A program made the position numbers and the translations under genes. This document shows positions 14,970 through 21,696 of a stretch of DNA of 37,138 bases, in pieces (the stretch's first letter is position 1; each line of letters begins with the position of its first letter). Under the pieces are notes generated by a model. The model ran no database searches, had not been told where the DNA came from, and was given only the letters and a program-made list of their open reading frames with translations. The DNA comes from Leucobacter chromiireducens (lineage in GTDB: Bacteria > Actinomycetota > Actinomycetes > Actinomycetales > Microbacteriaceae). Where the stretch lies: the NCBI RefSeq assembly GCF_003917135.1, contig NZ_RPDI01000027.1, positions 1-37,138 on the forward strand. Direction: 5' to 3'.

Positions 14970-15580
14970 GGCGCGCTCCGCTCGGGCGCGGGATCGCTGC
15001 CGGGCTCGGACTCGGGCGCGGGATCGCTGCCCGGCTCCGTTTCCGGTTCCGGCTCCGGCTCCGGTTCCGGCTCGTCCTCCTCCAGCTCGGCGAGCAGCGC
15101 GCGGAGCTCGGCTCGCAGGAACTCCCGATCCGGCAGCTCCTTCATCGCGAGGCGCAGCGCGACGACCTCGCGTGCGAGGAACTCGGTGTCGGCGAGCGCG
15201 CGCTCGGAGCGCTGCCGATCCTGCTCGATCTGCACGCGGTCGCGGTCGTCCTGCCGGTTCTGCGCGAGCAGGATCATCGGCGCGGCGTACGAGGCCTGCA
15301 GCGACAGGATCAGCGTCAGCGCGGTGAAGCCGAGCGCCGCCGAGTCGAAGCGCGCGTGCTCCGGCCCGAACGTGTTCCACGCGAGCCACGCGATGCAGAA
15401 CAGCGTGAGGATCAGCAGGAACCACGGCGTTCCCATGCCGCGCGCGATGCTCTCGGTCCACCGCCCGAAGCGCTCGTTGCCGCTGACGCGCGCCTCGCCG
15501 CCACGGCCGCTCGGCCGCGCGGCGCGCGCGCCGGCCTGGCGGGGCGCGTCGAGACCGGGATCCCGGCCGAACAGCCTCAT
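14966..15580 (-). CDS. DUF1003 membrane protein
   Basis: A 204-residue protein of the DUF1003 family. After a basic N-terminus come two membrane segments (WFLLILTLFCIAWLAWNTF and the next about 35 residues on, LGFTALTLILSLQASYAAP), then the family hallmark ILLAQNRQDDRDR and a charged helical region likely to form a coiled coil. The C-terminus is a low-complexity acidic tail of Glu-Pro repeats and two GSDPAPE units. Function is unknown. ATG 15580 overlaps the stop of the PRC/MgtE_N/CBS gene (ATGA) and its own stop overlaps mrp, so the three are translationally coupled. The frequent pairing of DUF1003 with cytosolic MgtE-like genes hints at a role linked to cation homeostasis, but this is inference. 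Confidence 0.88.
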   Translation of the reverse strand: MRLFGRDPGLDAPRQAGARAARPSGRGGEARVSGNERFGRWTESIARGMGTPWFLLILTLFCIAWLAWNTFGPEHARFDSAALGFTALTLILSLQASYAAPMILLAQNRQDDRDRVQIEQDRQRSERALADTEFLAREVVALRLAMKELPDREFLRAELRALLAELEEDEPEPEPEPEPETEPGSDPAPESEPGSDPAPERSAP

Positions 15581-16845
15581 CGTCCGGCCCCCGGCGCGCT
15601 CGTCTCGTCGTCCGCGTGCCGCCAGTCGTCGGGCAGGAGATGATCGAGCACGTCGTCGACGGTCACGACCCCGACGAGGCGGTTCTGGTCGTCGACGACG
15701 GGCAGCGCGACGAGGTCGTAGCTCGCGAGCCGGCGCGACACCTCGGCGGCGCTCGCGTGCACGGTCACGGCCTCGATCTCGGTGTCCACGAGCGCGACGA
15801 GCCGCTCGTGCGGCGGGAAGCGCAGCATGCGCTGGAAGTGCGCCATACCGAGGTACTCGCCGGTCGGCGTCTCGTAGGGCGGGTGCGTGACGTACACCGC
15901 CGATGCCATCGCGGGCGGAATCTCGGCGCGGCGGATCATCGCGAGCCCCTCGGCGACGCTCGACTCGGCCGACAGCACGATCGGTGAGGGGCTCATGAGG
16001 CCGCCAGCGGTGTCCGCGTCGTACTCGAGCAGGCGGCGCACGTCCTCGGCCTCCTCGGGCTCCATGAGGTCGAGGAGCTCCTCGCCCTTGGCCGCGGGGA
16101 GCGCGGAGATGAGGTCGGCCGCATCGTCGGGCTCCATCCGATCGAGCACGTCGGCGGTGCGGTCCGGGCGGAGGTTCGCGAGCAGCGCGAGCTGATCCGG
16201 CTCGGTCATCTCCTCGAGCGCGTCGGCAACGCGGGCGTCCGGCAGCTCGCCCACCACCTCGATCATGCGCGCCTGCGGGAGTTCGAGCAGCGCCTCGGCG
16301 AGGTCCGCCGGCTTCAGATCCACCATGGTCTGGATGAAGAGCTCCGCCGACTGCGCGCCAGCGGCCGGGAGTCGGATCTCGGACCAGCGCACCGTCTTCG
16401 CGTCCCCGCGGCTGAACGGCGCCGCCGGCTTCGGGAGCCGCACGAACACCTCGGACACGAGCCACTCACCGGAGCGCGAGCGCTCAATGGCCGCGTCCTC
16501 GATGCGCGCCGTCACGGGAGCCGCGCCGGGAGCCTCGGAGGCGAGCTGCACGTCACGGCCGATGAGCTCCGCGATCATGCGGGTCTCGCCGCCGCGCTGC
16601 TCGAAGCGGCGGACGTTGATGAGGCCGGTCGTGATGACCTGCCCGGAGCCGATCGAGGTGACCCGGCTGATCGGCACGAACACGCGCCGCTTGCCGGGGA
16701 TCTCGACGATCAGGCCGACCACGCGCGGCGCAGCGGCCGAGCGGAACACGACGAGCACATCGCGCACTTTGCCGATGCGATCGCCCACCGGGTCGAACAC
16801 GCTGCGCCCGGCGAGCCGCCCCACGAATACCCTCGAAGTCCTCAC
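15577..16845 (-). CDS. Cytosolic PRC-barrel / MgtE_N / CBS protein
   Basis: A 422-residue soluble protein. The N-terminus is a PRC-barrel-like fold (about 5-95, including SVFDPVGDRIGKVRDVLVV), followed by a second beta-rich segment, an MgtE N-terminal superhelix (about 155-280; repeats such as ALEEMTEPDQLALLANL and RMEPDDAADLISALP) and a CBS pair (about 285-410). In MgtE magnesium channels these domains gate the pore according to Mg2+ level, but here no channel domain follows, so the protein may be a free magnesium or nucleotide sensor. It starts at GTG 16845, six bases after a -10-like TAGCGT. It is the first gene of the operon with DUF1003 and mrp. Confidence 0.88.
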   Translation of the reverse strand: MRTSRVFVGRLAGRSVFDPVGDRIGKVRDVLVVFRSAAAPRVVGLIVEIPGKRRVFVPISRVTSIGSGQVITTGLINVRRFEQRGGETRMIAELIGRDVQLASEAPGAAPVTARIEDAAIERSRSGEWLVSEVFVRLPKPAAPFSRGDAKTVRWSEIRLPAAGAQSAELFIQTMVDLKPADLAEALLELPQARMIEVVGELPDARVADALEEMTEPDQLALLANLRPDRTADVLDRMEPDDAADLISALPAAKGEELLDLMEPEEAEDVRRLLEYDADTAGGLMSPSPIVLSAESSVAEGLAMIRRAEIPPAMASAVYVTHPPYETPTGEYLGMAHFQRMLRFPPHERLVALVDTEIEAVTVHASAAEVSRRLASYDLVALPVVDDQNRLVGVVTVDDVLDHLLPDDWRHADDETSAPGAGR

Positions 16846-16851
16846 ACCCCT

Positions 16852-16857
16852 ACGCTA
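16852..16857 (-). promoter_or_regulatory. -10-like TAGCGT for the PRC/MgtE_N/CBS operon
   Basis: On the minus strand TAGCGT is followed by AGGGGT and GTG 16845, consistent with a leaderless start of the three-gene operon. Confidence 0.42.
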
Positions 16858-16946
16858 GCGCGCCCGGCCGTGTTCGCGCGCGCGAGACGCCAGCCAATTC
16901 AGCGGCGCAAAGCCCCCGCTCAGCCAGGATCGGGCACACTGAGCGC

Positions 16947-18143
16947 ATGGCACCCAACCCGAGCGCTCACGTCAGTCGCAGGCTCCTCCTCGCGCTGCCG
17001 GCGGTCGCCGCGCTCGGCCTCGTCGCCTGCGCGCCGGAGCCGGACAGCGGGGGCGGCGCCGGGGCGCCACGGCCCAGCCAGGATCCCGAACCGTCACCGG
17101 CGCCAGAGCCAGAGCCAGAGCCAGCGCCGGCCCAGCTGCTCATCGCCTCCCTCGCGCACGGCGACGAGATCGCCGTCATCGATCCCGCGCGAGACGCCGA
17201 GCCGGTGACCGGGCGCATCCGGGTGGGGGCGGCGCCGTGGGGCGTCGGCGCGCACACCGACGCGGCCGGCGCGACCACGGTGTACGCGGCGACCGCCGAG
17301 GGGCTCGCCATCGTCGACCTCGCGCGCGGTGAGCGCGCAGCGCTCGTGCCGTACGCGCACCCGGCGCCGCGCATCGCGCAGGGCGAGTACCGGCCGGGCG
17401 GGCTCGGCCTCGCCGTGTCGCCAGACGGGGCGCGCGTCTACGTCGCGGTGACGCTCGGGGAGGGCCCGGCCTGGCTCGACGTGGTCGACACCGCGAGCCG
17501 CCGCGTGATCGAGAGCGTGCCCGTCGGCGTTCGCCCGTTCGACGTGCTCGTCGCGCCGGACGGCAGCTGGGCCGCGACCGTCGACCACGACAGCTTCTCC
17601 GTGACCGTCGTCGACACCGAAACCTTCGCCGCGACCACGCACGAGGTCGCGCCGTTCGGCGCGGAGGGCGGACTCGCCTCCTGGGAGAAACTGCACTACG
17701 GCGCGGTGGCCGACGACGGCACGATCCTGCTCCCCGTGCAGGGGCTCACCGTTGTGCGCCTCGACCCGGTGACGGGGGAGCGCACCGCCATCGCGAGCGA
17801 GGCGAACTCCCACTCGCACGGCGCAGCGCTCGCGGGATCGACCCTCCTCACCGTCGGCACCGGCGCGTTCGGCAACGCCGACGGCGGCTCGAACCTCTCC
17901 ATCCTCGACACGACGAGCGGGGCGGAGCGCATCGTGCCGCTCGCCGTGCCGCACGAAACCGTCGCCGTCTGGCGCGCGGACGACGGCACCGAGTTCGCCG
18001 CGGTCGCCGGCGGAAACACCCGCGACCTCGGGTGGGACGGCCTCACCCTCGTGCCGCTCGCCGGGGACGACTCAGCGGCGCCGCGCGAGATCGCGGTGCC
18101 CGGCTACCCGCAGGCGGTCATCGCGGTGCCTGGCGTGGCCTGA
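16947..18143 (+). CDS. YVTN-type beta-propeller lipoprotein
   Basis: A 398-residue exported protein. The N-terminus has a twin-arginine-like signal (SRRLLLALPA) ending in a lipobox LVAC with Cys 28, then a Pro/Glu/Ser-rich linker with Glu-Pro repeats. The rest reads as beta-propeller blades of the YncE/YVTN class, with repeated strand patterns such as LGLAVSPDGARVYVAV and RPFDVLVAPDGSWAATV. It probably sits on the outer face of the membrane; the function of most such proteins is unknown, and ligand or protein binding is typical. It is divergent from the PRC/MgtE_N/CBS operon, with 101 bases between. A weak -10-like CACACT lies six bases before ATG 16947. Confidence 0.82.
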   Translation: MAPNPSAHVSRRLLLALPAVAALGLVACAPEPDSGGGAGAPRPSQDPEPSPAPEPEPEPAPAQLLIASLAHGDEIAVIDPARDAEPVTGRIRVGAAPWGVGAHTDAAGATTVYAATAEGLAIVDLARGERAALVPYAHPAPRIAQGEYRPGGLGLAVSPDGARVYVAVTLGEGPAWLDVVDTASRRVIESVPVGVRPFDVLVAPDGSWAATVDHDSFSVTVVDTETFAATTHEVAPFGAEGGLASWEKLHYGAVADDGTILLPVQGLTVVRLDPVTGERTAIASEANSHSHGAALAGSTLLTVGTGAFGNADGGSNLSILDTTSGAERIVPLAVPHETVAVWRADDGTEFAAVAGGNTRDLGWDGLTLVPLAGDDSAAPREIAVPGYPQAVIAVPGVA

Positions 18144-18254
18144 GCGCGCCGCGGCGAGGCGCTGGCAGACGCAGCCGCGATCCCGATCTGCTTGGAAATG
18201 CGCCGAGCGCGAAAGAATCCCGCGAATCACCGCATCAGATGGGAGAATCGAGGT

Positions 18255-18758
18255 ATGAGCACACCAGGCCCCATGTCGTCCTCGCGCGTCCCGCTGATGC
18301 CGGAGATCCCGAAGGGTGACATCGTCTCGACCTACGACCGCTACGAGGACGCCAAGCACGCGGTCGACGTGCTCGCGCGCGCCAGCTTCCCCGTGCAGCG
18401 GATGAGCATCGTCGGCAACGACGTGCGCAGCGTCGAGCGGGTCACCGGCCGCCTCACCTACGGCCGCATCGCGCTCATGGGCGCGCTGTCCGGCGCGTAC
18501 CTCGGCCTCTTCCTCGGCCTGCTGCTCTTCATCTTCCAGCCCGACAACTCGGCGATCCTCGGGGTGTTCCTCGCCGCCGTCGTGATCGGCGCGGGCTTCG
18601 GCATGCTCTTCGGTGTGCTGTCGTACGCGATGAACCGCAACCGCCGCGACTTCTCCTCCGTGATGCAGATGGTGGCCACCCGCTACGACCTCATCACCGA
18701 GCCCGAGCTCGTCCACCAGGCACGCCAGGTGCTCACCGACTCGGTGCAGCAGCAGTAG
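18255..18758 (+). CDS. General stress protein 17M-like membrane protein
   Basis: A 167-residue protein. The N-terminal half carries the GSP17M/YflT-like fold (IVSTYDRYEDAKHAVDVLA and FPVQRMSIVGNDVRSVERVTG), which in Bacillus YflT is heat- and stress-induced. The C-terminal half has two glycine-rich membrane segments (MGALSGAYLGLFLGLLLFIF and a second at about 98-118) and ends in the cytosol-like sequence ELVHQARQVLTDSVQQQ. ATG 18255 is preceded by GGGAGAATCGAGGT, which could act either as ribosome site or as a -10 element. Biochemical role unknown; stress induction is an inference from the family name only. Confidence 0.8.
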   Translation: MSTPGPMSSSRVPLMPEIPKGDIVSTYDRYEDAKHAVDVLARASFPVQRMSIVGNDVRSVERVTGRLTYGRIALMGALSGAYLGLFLGLLLFIFQPDNSAILGVFLAAVVIGAGFGMLFGVLSYAMNRNRRDFSSVMQMVATRYDLITEPELVHQARQVLTDSVQQQ

Positions 18759-18821
18759 CGCGGGACGACGCCCGACCCGCGGACGCTGGGCGGACGCCGC
18801 ACCACACGGAGTGACGCAGAG

Positions 18822-19244
18822 ATGGACCTCGAGATTGGCCGCGGACTCACCATCCCCGCGGCGGAGCTGCGCTGGCGCTTCTCGCGCGCCTCGGGGCCGG
18901 GCGGGCAGCACGTCAACACCTCGGACAGCAGGGTCGAGCTGTTCTGGAGCGTCGCCGACTCCGCGGTGCTGAGCGATGCGCAGCGCGCGCGGCTCACCGA
19001 GCGGCTGGCCGCGCGCCTCGTCGGCGGCGTGCTCACGGTCGCGGCCTCCGAGCGGCGCTCGCAGCTGCGCAACCGGCAATCAGCTCGGGATCGCCTCGCC
19101 GGCCTCATCGCCGACGCGCTCGCCCCGGATGGGCCGGCGCGGCGCGCAACGAAGCCGACCAGGGGATCGCAGCGACGCCGACTCGATGAGAAGGGGCGTC
19201 GGTCGCAGACGAAGCAGCAGCGCCGGCGGCCAGCCGCCGAGTGA
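18822..19244 (+). CDS. arfB: Alternative ribosome-rescue peptidyl-tRNA hydrolase
   Basis: ArfB (YaeJ) releases the nascent chain from ribosomes stalled at the 3' end of an mRNA. The 140-residue size fits the family. The catalytic GGQ lies at 27-29 within SRASGPGGQHVNTSDSRVEL, and the C-terminus is a basic tail (RRLDEKGRRSQTKQQRRR) that in E. coli enters the empty mRNA channel. The gene lies 63 bases after the stress protein and 32 bases before the pseudouridine synthase on the same strand; the synthase seems to have its own promoter. Confidence 0.92.
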   Translation: MDLEIGRGLTIPAAELRWRFSRASGPGGQHVNTSDSRVELFWSVADSAVLSDAQRARLTERLAARLVGGVLTVAASERRSQLRNRQSARDRLAGLIADALAPDGPARRATKPTRGSQRRRLDEKGRRSQTKQQRRRPAAE

Positions 19245-19264
19245 GGCCGGCCGGGCGCGCGCGG

Positions 19265-19270
19265 TAGAAT
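19265..19270 (+). promoter_or_regulatory. -10 hexamer TAGAAT for the pseudouridine synthase
   Basis: TAGAAT is followed by CGCCTG and ATG 19277, the clearest leaderless arrangement in the window. Confidence 0.55.
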
Positions 19271-19276
19271 CGCCTG

Positions 19277-20254
19277 ATGCCCCCGCGTTCCCCATTGCCG
19301 CAGCGCCTCGGCCTCGACGCGGCCTGGATGCGCACCCCCGACTTCGAGGCCGCGAACCCGCGTCCCTGGCCAACGATGCGCGACTGGCTGGCCTCCCGGC
19401 TCTCCCAGCACATCGACGTCGACGACTTCTTCGCGGCCGAGCGCTTCGTGCGGCAGTCCGGCGAGCCGTTCCGCGCGGACGCCGAGTACCGGCCGAACAC
19501 GTTCGTGTGGTTCTACCGGGATCTGCCCGAGGAGACGCCAGTGCCCGGCGAGGTGCGCGTGCTGCACCGCGACGAGCGGATCGTCGTGATCGATAAGCCC
19601 CCGTTCCTGTCGTCGATCCCGCGCGGCAAGCACATTCGCGAGAGCGTCGTGGTGCGCATGCGGGATGAGCTGGGGCTGCCCGAGCTGACGCCCATGCACC
19701 GCCTCGATCGAGTGACCTCCGGGCTGCTGCTGCTCGCCACCGAGAAGCGCTGGCGCGGGGCATACCAGAGCATGTTCATGCGCGGCGAAGTCGCGAAGAC
19801 GTACCGCGCGTCGGCCGGGATCCGGCCCGAGCTGCGGCTGCCCGCGACGGTCTCGAATCACCTGCGCAAGGACCACGGGACCTGGCAGGGGAGCGTGGTG
19901 CCCGGCGCGGAGCCGAACGCGGAATCGCTCGTCGAGCTGGAGCGCGAGCTCGCGCCAGCCGAGGTGCAGGCCGCCTGGGGCGCGACGCCGTCTGGACGCT
20001 GGGGCGTGTACCGGCTGACGCCGCGCACCGGGAAGACGCACCAGCTGCGCCTGCACCTGCTCGGCCTCGGCATCCCGATCGCGGGGGATCCGCTCTACCC
20101 GACGGTGCTCGACACCGCGGTCGACGACTTCAGCACGCCGCTGCAGCTGCTCGCGAGTGAGCTGCGCTTCACGGACCCGGTGGATGGCGCGGAGCGGCGG
20201 TTTGTGAGCGACCGGGGCTTCCCGCTGGTGGCCTCTGACCCAACTCCCATTTAG
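19277..20254 (+). CDS. RluA-family RNA pseudouridine synthase
   Basis: A 325-residue enzyme that should isomerise specific uridines in rRNA or tRNA to pseudouridine. The catalytic motif HRLDRVTSG is at 141-149 with the nucleophilic Asp 144; further family motifs are VVIDKPPFLSSIPRG and RTGKTHQLRLHLLGLGIPI, followed by GDPLYP. No S4 domain is obvious at the N-terminus, which instead begins with about 80 residues of family-specific sequence. The target site cannot be assigned to RluA, RluC or RluD from this alone. The stop codon TAG (20252-20254) lies inside copy 1 of a dispersed repeat (20242-20281), so the repeat defines the C-terminus. Confidence 0.9.
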   Translation: MPPRSPLPQRLGLDAAWMRTPDFEAANPRPWPTMRDWLASRLSQHIDVDDFFAAERFVRQSGEPFRADAEYRPNTFVWFYRDLPEETPVPGEVRVLHRDERIVVIDKPPFLSSIPRGKHIRESVVVRMRDELGLPELTPMHRLDRVTSGLLLLATEKRWRGAYQSMFMRGEVAKTYRASAGIRPELRLPATVSNHLRKDHGTWQGSVVPGAEPNAESLVELERELAPAEVQAAWGATPSGRWGVYRLTPRTGKTHQLRLHLLGLGIPIAGDPLYPTVLDTAVDDFSTPLQLLASELRFTDPVDGAERRFVSDRGFPLVASDPTPI

Positions 20255-20281
20255 TGCGGGTTTGAGCCGGTTTCGCTCCCG
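20242..20281. repeat. Dispersed hairpin repeat, copy 1
   Basis: AACTCCCATTTAGTGCG (20242-20258) matches copy 2 at 20393-20409 with one difference. Just after it, CGGG (20257-20260) can pair with CCCG (20278-20281). It overlaps the stop codon of the pseudouridine synthase gene. Confidence 0.65.
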
Positions 20282-20335
20282 ATGAGCGGCTCGGACTCTC
20301 ACTCAGATTCAGCTGGCGGGTGGGGCCGTGGGTGT

Positions 20336-20364
20336 GTGGCGCCGCGGGTGGGTGGCGCCGCGGG
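20336..20364. repeat. Short direct repeat of GTGGCGCCGCGGG
   Basis: Two identical 13-base copies (20336-20348 and 20352-20364) with a 16-base period, inside the gene-free stretch between the two hairpin-repeat copies. Confidence 0.75.
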
Positions 20365-20392
20365 CTCCACTCCAGCTCGGCGAGCCCGGCCA

Positions 20393-20432
20393 AACTCTCA
20401 TTTAGTGCGAGGTTGATTCGCTTTCTCCCTCG
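20393..20432. repeat. Dispersed hairpin repeat, copy 2
   Basis: AACTCTCATTTAGTGCG (20393-20409) is followed by CGAGG (20408-20412) pairing with CCTCG (20428-20432). The 25-base span of the hairpin equals that of copy 1, and the third pair is A-T here against G-C in copy 1. Confidence 0.65.
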
Positions 20433-20470
20433 GATTCCGGTGCAAAGTGGCAGGAAGTCCGCGAAGCTCG

Positions 20471-20547
20471 CCCAACCCAACCCGACCCGACCCGACCCGA
20501 CCCAACCCAACCCAACCCAACCCAACCCAACCCAACCCAACCCAACC
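20471..20547. repeat. CCCAA/CCCGA pentanucleotide tandem array
   Basis: Two CCCAA, four CCCGA and nine CCCAA units run from 20471 to 20545 without interruption, then decay into CCACC/CCAAC variants up to about 20574. On the minus strand this reads TTGGG repeats. The array begins 27 bases after the Lrp-type gene's stop on its transcript. The whole stretch 20255-20574 (320 bases) has no convincing gene; open frames through the array are low-complexity artefacts. Confidence 0.92.
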
Positions 20548-20574
20548 CACCCACCCCAACCCACCCAACCCACC

Positions 20575-21585
20575 TCACCCACCCGGCCGCGCGAGCGCCG
20601 CGACCCGGTCCGCCCGCTCGAAGCCGTTGACCTCACGACCGAGGTGCCGATACAGGCGGAGCATGGTCATCCGGTTCTTCACCTCGAGCCCGGGCACCAG
20701 CTGGGCGAGCTCGACCTCGGCGGCGAGCAGACCGCGGCGATCCCGGGCTCCGATCGCCACGATCACGTTCGCGGGCCCGGTGGAGCTCGCGGCGAACTGC
20801 ACCGCTGGCACCGAGACGAATCGCTCGAGTGCCGCCGCGAGACTCGGCGCGGGGAGCTGCAGGAACAGCCAGTTCACCGCAGGGTAGGGATTGAACCGCT
20901 CGGACATATCCGCGCGCAGCTGCAGGTGTCCCTGCTCGCGCAGCCTGGCGAGCGCGTCAGCGGCGCGCTGCCCGCTCACCCCCACCCGGGCGCCGAGCTC
21001 CGCGACGGGCATCCGCACGTCGGTGTGCAGCGTGTCCCGGATGGCTGCGGCGAGCGCGGGATCGATCCGTTTCGCGGAGGCCTCCCGCGCGGCGCGCGGC
21101 GCGGGAATGCGGGACACCTGTGCGGCGCTGAGCGCCTGGATCGTCCACTCGGAGCCCTCCTTGTACACCCGGCTGACGAGGTGCGAGCGCACGGCGCGCA
21201 CCTCGGGGATCGCGCCGATCTCCTCGAGGAGGAAGCGCGCGAGCGCGTCCTCGTCGCGCGCAAAGAGGGTGACGAAGAGGTCGCACGCGCCGGTGGCGAG
21301 CTCGATTGATCCCACCCCGGGCAGCTCAGCGATCGACCGGGCCGCGGCGAGCACCTGCCCGGGAAAGCTGTCGACCTCGATGAGCGCGAGCGCGTCGAGC
21401 CCTCGCGACCCCTGCATCGCGCTCAGCCACACGGCCCCACCGTCGACGAGGCGCTGCCAGCGGCGCGCCAGAGTGTGCGCGTCAACGCCGAGCACGGCGG
21501 ACAGCGCGTTCCAGCGCACGCGCGGGTCCACCTGCAACGCGTGAATAATCTGAAAATCAAGCTCATCTAGTGAGATATCGGACAT
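20575..21585 (-). CDS. Lrp/AsnC-family regulator with two tandem HTH-RAM modules
   Basis: A 336-residue regulator, about twice the usual 150-165 residues. The first winged helix-turn-helix is at about 6-50 (SLDELDFQIIHALQVDPRVR) and is followed by an AsnC/RAM-like domain. A second helix-turn-helix is at about 173-225 (IDPALAAAIRDTLHTDVR and VAELGARVGVS) with a second RAM-like domain to about 315. RAM domains bind amino acids or related small molecules. The start is ATG 21585, preceded by AGGGGG. It is divergent from the MFS transporter and the M20 hydrolase and probably controls them in response to a substrate or product. A C-rich pentamer array follows its 3' end. Confidence 0.88.
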   Translation of the reverse strand: MSDISLDELDFQIIHALQVDPRVRWNALSAVLGVDAHTLARRWQRLVDGGAVWLSAMQGSRGLDALALIEVDSFPGQVLAAARSIAELPGVGSIELATGACDLFVTLFARDEDALARFLLEEIGAIPEVRAVRSHLVSRVYKEGSEWTIQALSAAQVSRIPAPRAAREASAKRIDPALAAAIRDTLHTDVRMPVAELGARVGVSGQRAADALARLREQGHLQLRADMSERFNPYPAVNWLFLQLPAPSLAAALERFVSVPAVQFAASSTGPANVIVAIGARDRRGLLAAEVELAQLVPGLEVKNRMTMLRLYRHLGREVNGFERADRVAALARPGG

Positions 21586-21672
21586 TGATCCCCCTTCAAA
21601 TGCAAACTTCCCGCATCTCCGCCGTAATCCTGCATCACCTGTCAGAGTACCGATCCGTTCCATCAATTCGCT

Positions 21673-21678
21673 TATACT
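21673..21678 (+). promoter_or_regulatory. -10 hexamer TATACT for the MFS gene
   Basis: TATACT is a near-consensus -10 in the comparatively A+T-rich divergent gap 21586-21696. No good -35 is visible, which would fit an activator-dependent promoter. An ATGC-N9-GCAT dyad (21600-21616) nearer the regulator start is a weak operator candidate. Confidence 0.5.
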
Positions 21679-21696
21679 TCGTCAGGAAACGACAAC

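Noticed and set aside
14986..15080. Separate repeat element in the DUF1003 gene end
   Set aside because: The G/C-rich repeats encode an in-frame Glu-Pro and GSDPAPE tail of the DUF1003 protein; they look like ordinary low-complexity coding sequence.
18190..18250. Stress sigma-factor promoter before the general stress gene
   Set aside because: GGAA at 18194 and GGGAGAAT at 18241 were considered, but no -35/-10 pair with acceptable spacing for SigB- or SigH-type promoters could be made.
20471..20574. CRISPR array or telomere-like end
   Set aside because: The units are five bases with no spacers, there are no cas genes, and ordinary chromosomal genes continue on both sides.
20320..21309. Plus-strand open frame through the pentamer array into the Lrp-type gene region
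   Set aside because: The N-terminal part is PNPTQ-type low complexity from the repeat and the rest is antisense to the regulator, whose HTH motifs are clear.
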